Assembly (NCBI RefSeq): GCF_040054535.1
Contig: NC_090778.1
Coordinates: 8,874,001-8,938,000 of the forward strand
Length of the DNA stretch: 64,000 bases
Reading direction: 5' to 3'
DNA from: Antennarius striatus
Lineage: Eukaryota > Chordata > Actinopteri > Lophiiformes > Antennariidae
The notes beneath the pieces are model-generated. The model was given only the letters and a program-made list of their open reading frames with translations, was not told the DNA's origin and searched no databases. Both the position numbers and the translations under genes were made by a program. This document shows, piece after piece, positions 57,301 to 64,000 of the stretch; the first letter of the stretch is position 1; each line of letters starts with the position of its first letter.

Positions 57301-60300
57301 AAGATGACAGTGTCACATTTCACAAATTAAGTTTCACTCAGTTAAGATATCTAAAAAGTATGATTTTAGAACTGCTGTTGGAAGTGAAATACTGTACCAG
57401 GAGTGGCCCACTAATTGCACCCAGTAAGATTTTTCTCCCCACTTTGTGCCTCTTTAGGAACCACATGGTTTTAATCTCGATTTGGCAGAAAACTGGCGGT
57501 GCGTCAGCCCTGGTTTGATTAGATGCGTCTCGTTTTTTATTTAAAGTTTACCCAGAGGATTTTAGTCTGCACTGTTCCCCAGCATTGTCCCTGTTTAAAT
57601 CAGCTGTAAACACTGAAGAAGCGACGAGGCCGTCCAGACACCGGGTGTGATGAAACGTGGATCTGACGCTGCAGTAATCCTGTCTGATAGGGAGAGGAAA
57701 GAAGAGCAAAGAAAGAAGAAGATAGCCATAATTTTGTACAAAGGACAAGAAAATAGAGGGTAGAGGAGTAGGTGTGCAAAAATACACAGACATGGGAGTT
57801 TCCTCAGCGTTCATGTGAAGGCAAAGAGGTCGACAGTGTGAAACATGGCGTTTTGAGAGGCTCCAATGAGAGATTCTGATGTGGCAACGTGGACAGATTG
57901 TGTTCATTTCCTGTTCAGAGGCAGCCACGCACACATCCAGTCAAAAGCTTTAACAACACACTCACGCTCAAGCACATAATGTTGTGGATATTCCAAGGTC
58001 GGATGAGGTTCCGGAGAGTTACGCAATCCAGTGAAGTCCAGAGTTTTGAGGTCATTGCATCTGTCCTGTTAAATACCATTTTTATGCACAACAACAAATG
58101 AGCTGTGGACTCCTAATTGATAACACATTTATACTGATTCAAACTGTTGTTATTGGGACTTTTTTTTATTTTTTTAAAAAGCACCATTTATATTGCCCTA
58201 ACTACATTTTTGTAATTAATTTTAGAATTTTTTAAATTGGGAAAACTTCTCCCAATGAAAAAACCATGACAAAACGATCTCTACTGGTTGGTGTTCCTGA
58301 ACTTTCTATTGAGCTTTAACACATCCTTCATAAAGACATTAGACCTTTGCTCAGAACAACTGTAGTATATGATCTCACAACACCTGACCAACTCAGGTCA
58401 TGTGACTTTGAACACTTTGGAATGCCTCCTAAATGGACCTGGTTGTTAATCTTTTTCATAAGCAGTTGATGAAATTGTGTAGAAATTCTAACAATGCATT
58501 GAGTTCCACTAGAAATGTTGGTGATTTTCTTTCATTTTGATACCGAATGCAAATCCATATAAAACATGTATATTTTAGGATTACCACTTCATATGGTTGT
58601 TCAGGTCTCAAACCTGCTCTTGAGCTTTTTTGTTGCCTGATTATTCCACAGGTTGTGTTTCCCCACAGGGACGTTCAGGATGTAGTTCTTAGAACCCTTA
58701 AATGTAACAGGAACGTTTGGGTGGAGCTGGTGGAGCTTCCTGACTGTCCGTTGTTCAGAGTCACCAACACTTTGCTCTGGGTCTCACATGAATTCTTCTG
58801 CTCCATCGTGCTCCCAAATAGCCGTGCGTGGCATTCTGTACATTCCACACTGGGTGCTCCACAGATTTCCAGCTGGCACACAGGATGATTTGAACTAGTA
58901 TGTCTGCAGAATCTGTTGATTCAATAAATGATCCTGTACTAGCTCGACTGTCGTCCGTCTGTCTGTCCATCCAATTTCAACTTCTTTTCTCGTCTGTTCT
59001 TTTCTTTCTTCTTCAGCAGCTTGCTGGGAAAAGGTCGTCCTCACTTTCAAACCAAAAGTCTGCTCCAAATGAGGCAGGTCTGAATGCTCCTGAATGGTCA
59101 TAATCAGATTAAAAACAAGTAGGGTTTTACATGAAAGGTATCTGCCATTTGTATTATGAGGCCAATAAAAATATAAATGTACAGGCCAAAGAATGTGATG
59201 TATATGAAAAGTGTGATGCATGATGTTTCTAGAGAAATGATGAAAGGCAAGCAGATGCAAACATAAAGCAGCATTGATGTAATGCTTTCAAGTGTGGCTT
59301 TGAGACTTGATCTTCATGTAAGATGTAGCGTCTGTGTAATAAAAGCACACTCCGCCCCTGGCACTTTATGGGGTGTAAATTTGGTGCTCATGGGGTTTGT
59401 GCGTGTCGGTCTAGAGCAGCTTGACTGTAGGTGTGACGGTACACGTGGTGATGACACAACGGAGCTACCTGTTTACCTGTGTCTTCATGTCTGTGGAATC
59501 CTCTGGGGCTCCTGTCTCATGGCTCTGCCATGATAACATGTTCTCAGGGGATCGGCTCTGAACCAGCATGGAAACAACTTCTAGATCTCAGTTTTGTGGA
59601 AGAATCACGTAGTGAAATCACTTTCTCGTATTTGAGGATTTGTTGTTTTGAACTGGTTTGTCTCTGAAATTGTTTTGACTGGTAATGCGTGACTAAACCA
59701 GTGGGTTTAGGGAGAAGTCATTGCTGGAACCACCTATGGTTTGAGATGTACCTGCAATGTGTTGTGGTTGAAAAGTATGGATTTGACCAATGCTGGACGT
59801 TTTGCAGACGAGAGGGAAGAGAAACGGAAGGAAGAAGTCCACAGAGAAGTTTGTGAGGAGAGCTTGGAATCAGCTAGGAAGAGCAGCTTCTCGACAGCTG
59901 CTTCCTGTTTTCATCTCACTTTCCTAGCCGTTAGCACTTTGATTGTGTCTAAGGGGAGGTGTGCTTGCGTCTATGGGAGGGATGGGCAAACACTTTGACC
60001 GGTGGGCCACACAAGAGTTCTAAACTTTGACAGTTGGGCCAGCTGAGGAGTAGATGGACAGAGTGTTTATTTATACTAATGCAAATGATAAACTTTATCA
60101 AACTTTAAAAGTCTACTATTTTGAGATACTTTTTTTTTTTCCAATTTTTTTAGCTGTGAGCCGTAATTATCAAAATCAAAACAAATCAATGCTTGAAACA
60201 TTTGAATTTACATGTATAGAGTATAGAATATTATTTTCAATTTCTGAAATAAGAGATTCACCTGTACACAGATTCCAACTTATTAGACATTATAAATGAA

Positions 60301-60940
60301 TAAAATTTCTATTGACATTCTTTTTGACTTACACCTTTTATAAATCTAGATTCCTTAAGTGTTAAATTAATTTTTAAAACTTAACTGAACTTAAACTGAT
60401 CTTAATTCATCCAAAATAAAATCGTTATTTTTAATATTGTGAATAATTTTTACCTGTAGGTTAAAAATACTTTCTCTTTCATGGAGTGAAGATATACAGG
60501 CAGAGTATGCATGTCTATTATTTGAGTAAAATATTTCTATTTATTTTTCATAATTTGGAGGGGTTTGGGGTTTTTTATAAGGCTGGAATGGAATTAAAAT
60601 AATTTTAGTTATTTTAATGGGGAAATTGTTTGACTTATGAACTCAGTCATGGAACGGATTAAACTTGAGATAGTTTTGTACACACATTGATAAACTAATA
60701 ATGACAAGGGGTAACAACTTATCATTGACCAGCTGACCAGTCATGCGCATCCATATCATGAAGTCTGACAAATGAAGTCTCAGGCAGAGATAAGCCTTAT
60801 GACATCACCATGACATCACAGGTAGCCCAAAGCAGCAGACAATGTCATGGAACTACGTATTTTCAAAGGCACAATAGTAATTTCCTGTCAATTGACCTTT
60901 ATGTATAAAATTAGTGGACCTGCCCTTTAAAAAATATTTA

Positions 60941-61932
60941 CAGTGGTACTTAGTGTGTTGTTACAGTCTACTTGAGAAATTAATTGGTTCCGGAAGAAAT
61001 TACGAAGTAGAAAATTACGTAAGTAGAGCTACGTTTTCCTTGCAAATGCCCTAATCTGTTCCAAGCCCCCCAAAATTCAAACAAATGTTTTATAAAGCAT
61101 AAAAATGTATCAAAACATGTAACAAATACATGTTACGATTAGATTATTACACAATAAATGAGAGTTGTGCATAACGTAAAAACAAAGAATAGAGTAAAGA
61201 ATAATAATGACGGTCATTTACCTTTTAACTGCTGTCCCCATTGTTTTTTGCCCTCTTTGGTTCATGCGCTCCTATCTCACGATGTCAAACAACAGAGTGA
61301 ATTCCAGTCCTCCTTTTGAACTTCTCCAACTACCCACGCATGCCTTAAACTCCTTAAACTTCCTTTTGTTTTAATAACATGGCGATTGTAGATGCATTAT
61401 GGCCATTTTCTTTGGCGAGATCAAACCAAACGCATCCCTTTCTCATGTCTTTCTATTATCTCTTGCTTTGTACGGACAAAAAAACCTCTTTTCTTTGTCT
61501 TTTCTTTTCCTCTTTTCTCCGTCACTTTCTTGGGGTCCATAGCGAATACGTACTCAAAAAGTTATTATATTTGCGCAAAACTATCGGACTACCTCACGGG
61601 TCGAGTGCCGAATGCCGAGACACTGCATAAGCACTGTTCTAGCTCCTCACAGAGCTGGAGTGACATCCCTCTTAGCCAATGGGATGCCAAGAAGATACGT
61701 AATAGGTAATAGCCAATGGCAGAGCAGCTATGAGAACGTTGCGTTCAGGAACCTGTGGGAGATTCAAATATCAGCCGATACTGTGTTTTTATTCAAGTAT
61801 CAGCCGATACTGTGTTTTTACATTACGTAAGTCAAAATGTCTTTCGTAAGTAGAGGTAATATTTTCCTGCTGAGAAATTTCGTAAGTAGAAAATTCCGTA
61901 AGTAGAGACATTCATAAGTAGAGGTATCACTG
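60941..61932 (-). mobile_element. Tigger/pogo-like DNA transposon relic (Tc1-mariner superfamily), 992 bp
   Basis: The ends are CAGTGGTACT... and, inverted, CAGTGATACCTCTACTTATG. Both are flanked by TA, the target duplication of Tc1/mariner elements. Repeated ACGTAAGTAGA-type motifs extend the termini inward. On the minus strand, from an ATG near 61539, a frame reads KKRGFFVRTKQEIIERHEKG and, after a one-base frameshift, DLAKENGHNASTIAMLLKQK. This resembles the N-terminal helix-turn-helix of Tigger/CENP-B-type transposases. Most of the transposase is missing, so the element is non-autonomous or deleted. An internal duplication lies at about 61766-61820. Confidence 0.75.
61766..61820. repeat. 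Tandem duplication inside the Tigger-like element
   Basis: TATCAGCCGATACTGTGTTT occurs twice in tandem (unit about 27 bp, preceded by TTCAA A/G). TATCAGCCGATA is itself nearly palindromic. Confidence 0.8.
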
Positions 61933-62454
61933 TATGCAGTTTATTATATAACAGCTACACAAATGTTCAAGTGTTAGTCCCACGTGTTGCTAAAATAACT
62001 AAATAAACCACTGATTGAAACGGAACTGGGAGGGTTGGCGGTTCTCCCCAGAAGCGTGTATGCTTGTTTAGAGGCTGCTGGCGAGGACGATGATCTCCTG
62101 GGTCCAGGAACATCCGCTGTCCGCCGGTTTGTCCTGACGTCACTGTTCCTCCTGCAGGATCTGTCTGCTTCCTCAGCACTCTGCTCCCGGCCTGTTTATC
62201 TGAGCCCTCAATGCGACCCGACCTGGCCCATACACTGTTTGTGTTTCTGCACTGGATGGGCCCCTAGGAGCCACTCATCCAGGATGAGAGATAAGAATCC
62301 TATACTGCTGCATTACATTGCTGACATGATGAGTCATCATACACTGGGGTTCCGTTGGGGGAACTCAAATCAGGGACAGCGTATTTACATTTGAGACTTT
62401 CTGACATCTTTATGGATGCCAATGGAATGGTTTAATTATTACAGAGCCTGTTAA

Positions 62455-62487
62455 GGGTTGTGAACGCTTTTAATGCGTTCACAACCC
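62455..62487. repeat. Perfect 13-bp hairpin
   Basis: GGGTTGTGAACGC (62455-62467) and GCGTTCACAACCC (62475-62487) are exact inverses around a 7-base T/A-rich loop. Unlike a bacterial terminator it has no T tail, and it lies in intronic DNA. Confidence 0.9.
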
Positions 62488-62544
62488 AAAGTTTCATGGC
62501 CTAACCTCTATAATGAGCTCCATTCCTGCCTGTGCTGCCAATTC

Positions 62545-62870
62545 AAAAGTCAAAAAAGTCAAACTTTCTTTATTTTCATTATACACATACAATACATACT
62601 TACAATGAAATTTCAAAGGCCAGATGGAGTGTTGGTCCAGAGCAGCTGCACCCCGGCCGCGCCGCCACTACGGTCCAACATGACCTAATATTACCTAGAT
62701 ACATGTTTTTCCTGATAATGGGGGGCAAACGGAGAACCCAGAGAAAACCCATTCAGACACGGAGAGAATGTGGAAACTCTTCACAGAAAGGCCACATTGG
62801 AAATGATGGGCTTTGAACCCCTGACCTTCTTGCTGTGAGGCAGCAGTGCTAACCACTATGCCACCGGGCC
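62545..62870 (-). repeat. SINE-like repeat, diverged copy
   Basis: On the minus strand: CGGCCCGGTGGCATAGTGGT, TTAGCACTGCTGCCTCACAG, GGGGTTCAAAGCCC (B-box-like) and CGTGTCTGAATGGGTTTTCT match the SINE-like family. The left part (TTCTTTATTTTCATTATACAC...TACAATGAAATTT) is a separate fish repeat tail of the 'tttattgtcattatacaatgaaattt' type. Confidence 0.65.
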
Positions 62871-63884
62871 GAATAAATGTTTTGAATGCAACCCTGTTTC
62901 TCAAGGAATTAAAATAGTTCTTTCAAAACACAAATGGCTTGTGTTAAAGGCTCTGCAATGTAGAAGAAAAATATGCATTGTGATCAGTAACAGTTTTGTC
63001 ATTGTAATCAGAAAAATGGTGAATGCCCCTAAACCAGACAACATAAATGCAATCATTGAGGTTATGTAAAGATCACTATTTTGGAGAAGAAGTATTTAGC
63101 AGCTGGAGGACAACCAAAAATCTGTAAGACATATTAAGTGTGAACGGTTTTAAACTGTTAAAAAGTAACGTACTGAATAGTAAAGCATCAGCAGCGAGAT
63201 CGGAAAGCAGAGTTTCTAAAGCAGAGATGAAACTTCCTAAAACAACCAAATCTAAAATCTTCGTCAAAACTAATTTCGTCAGTAGGTGGTGCATGTCTGT
63301 GGGGTTGGGTAGTCTCTGGTTGATCAATAATGTAGATTCTATATACTGTCAAGTATCTGTATCCCTGTTTCACTCTTAGCTGAGTTGGTTTTCATTTGTC
63401 TTTCCTGTTTTACCATCCTGAAACTAGTATTTTTATTTAAATGCAATTCTAAAGAATTTTTTCAGGATGTGTTTGAAAAACACATGATGGGTAGTTCATA
63501 AATATGAACATTAATTAATATGGTTTAACTAATAATAAAAACCCCACATAAACCCAGTGCCACAGAGCAGACTGTAAAATATTAAATAATATATTACAGT
63601 ATTTGTTATGTTGGATTAAGAAACGCCATGAGCACAAACTCTACACAGCAGCAGAATTACACAGTTATATCAATTTTTAAAGAACCTCTGGGGCTTTCTG
63701 TTCTAAGGAGTCAATTCCCCCATTAATCACAACAAGTCCCCGGGCACAGAACTTATTAGTCAACCCCAAATGAAAAATGGCATCCTTCTCATTCAACTTA
63801 GAAATGACTCTTTCCACTGGAAGAACTTCAAAAATCTTCTTGTACTATTGTGATACAGTCAGTCAGTCAGTCATCTTCAGATTA

Positions 63885-64000
63885 CCACCGCTACATCTGT
63901 TGCAGCTGGTCACGGGGAGCCGGAGCCTATCTCGGCGGCATAGGGCGTGAGGCGGGGGAAACTCCGGGCACGACGCCAGTGCACACACAGAGACATACTG
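63885..64000 (-). repeat. SINE-like repeat, 3' portion cut by window edge
   Basis: The sequence GGTCACGGGGAGCCGGAGCC, CATAGGGCGTGAGGCGGGGG and GACGCCAGTGCAC matches the left part of the copy at 6394-6733 in the same orientation. It continues beyond the window. Confidence 0.8.

Noticed and set aside
58547-58888. A 113-codon plus frame and an overlapping 68-codon minus frame in the eeig1 intron
   Set aside because: The composition looks partly protein-like, but I recognise no domain, both strands are open, and there is no supporting splice or promoter context.
61379-61709. Plus-strand frames of 83 and 105 codons in the DNA-transposon relic
   Set aside because: They are antisense to the decayed transposase HTH segment, which is on the minus strand.

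Overview
The window is vertebrate nuclear DNA, almost certainly from a ray-finned (teleost) fish. The genes are split into short exons with GT-AG introns. The proteins are clear orthologues of genes that cluster on human chromosome 9q34.11. The introns carry short tRNA-derived SINE-like repeats, an RTE-type retrotransposon relic and a Tigger/pogo-like DNA transposon relic, and the intergenic DNA is AT-rich with many microsatellites. I saw no prokaryotic operon, CRISPR array, rRNA gene or isolated tRNA gene. All exon models were read by eye from splice sites, codon phase and family resemblance. Every internal exon phase I list closes correctly, but none has transcript support here.

Layout, left to right. 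(1) 74-2297, minus: 5' part of gle1 (mRNA export factor), running off the left edge. (2) 3215-11133, minus: odf2 (outer dense fibre protein 2 / cenexin), 18 exons, about 750 aa. A candidate RFX X-box lies 247 bp upstream of its start. (3) 12000-12893, plus: a two-exon gene for a small, probably secreted CULT-domain protein (the thalidomide-binding fold of cereblon), divergent from odf2. (4) 13786-16886, minus: set (PP2A inhibitor / histone chaperone), 8 exons, 272 aa. (5) 18621-31484, plus: pkn3 (PRK-type AGC kinase), 19 recognisable exons; the exons for the first HR1 repeat are not found. (6) 35022-38889, minus: zdhhc12 palmitoyltransferase, 5 exons, 267 aa. (7) 41166-46741, minus: slc25a25 (ATP-Mg/Pi carrier SCaMC-2), 10 exons, 471 aa, with eroded EF-hand loops. 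(8) 52613-52755, plus: first coding exon of eeig1/fam102a. Its first intron fills the rest of the window.

The genes are not an operon and do not form one pathway. They are a conserved-synteny neighbourhood of housekeeping, ciliary and signalling genes. Shared regulation is plausible only at the divergent promoters: odf2 with the CULT gene (X-box and CCAAT boxes), set with pkn3, and slc25a25 with eeig1.

Most worth a second look: the X-box between odf2 and the CULT gene; the secreted CULT protein with an intact tri-tryptophan cage; the missing N-terminal part of pkn3; the degraded calcium-binding loops of slc25a25; a leader region of eeig1 open in two frames; and several perfect inverted repeats in non-coding DNA. 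I did not find a convincing wholly new biological system.
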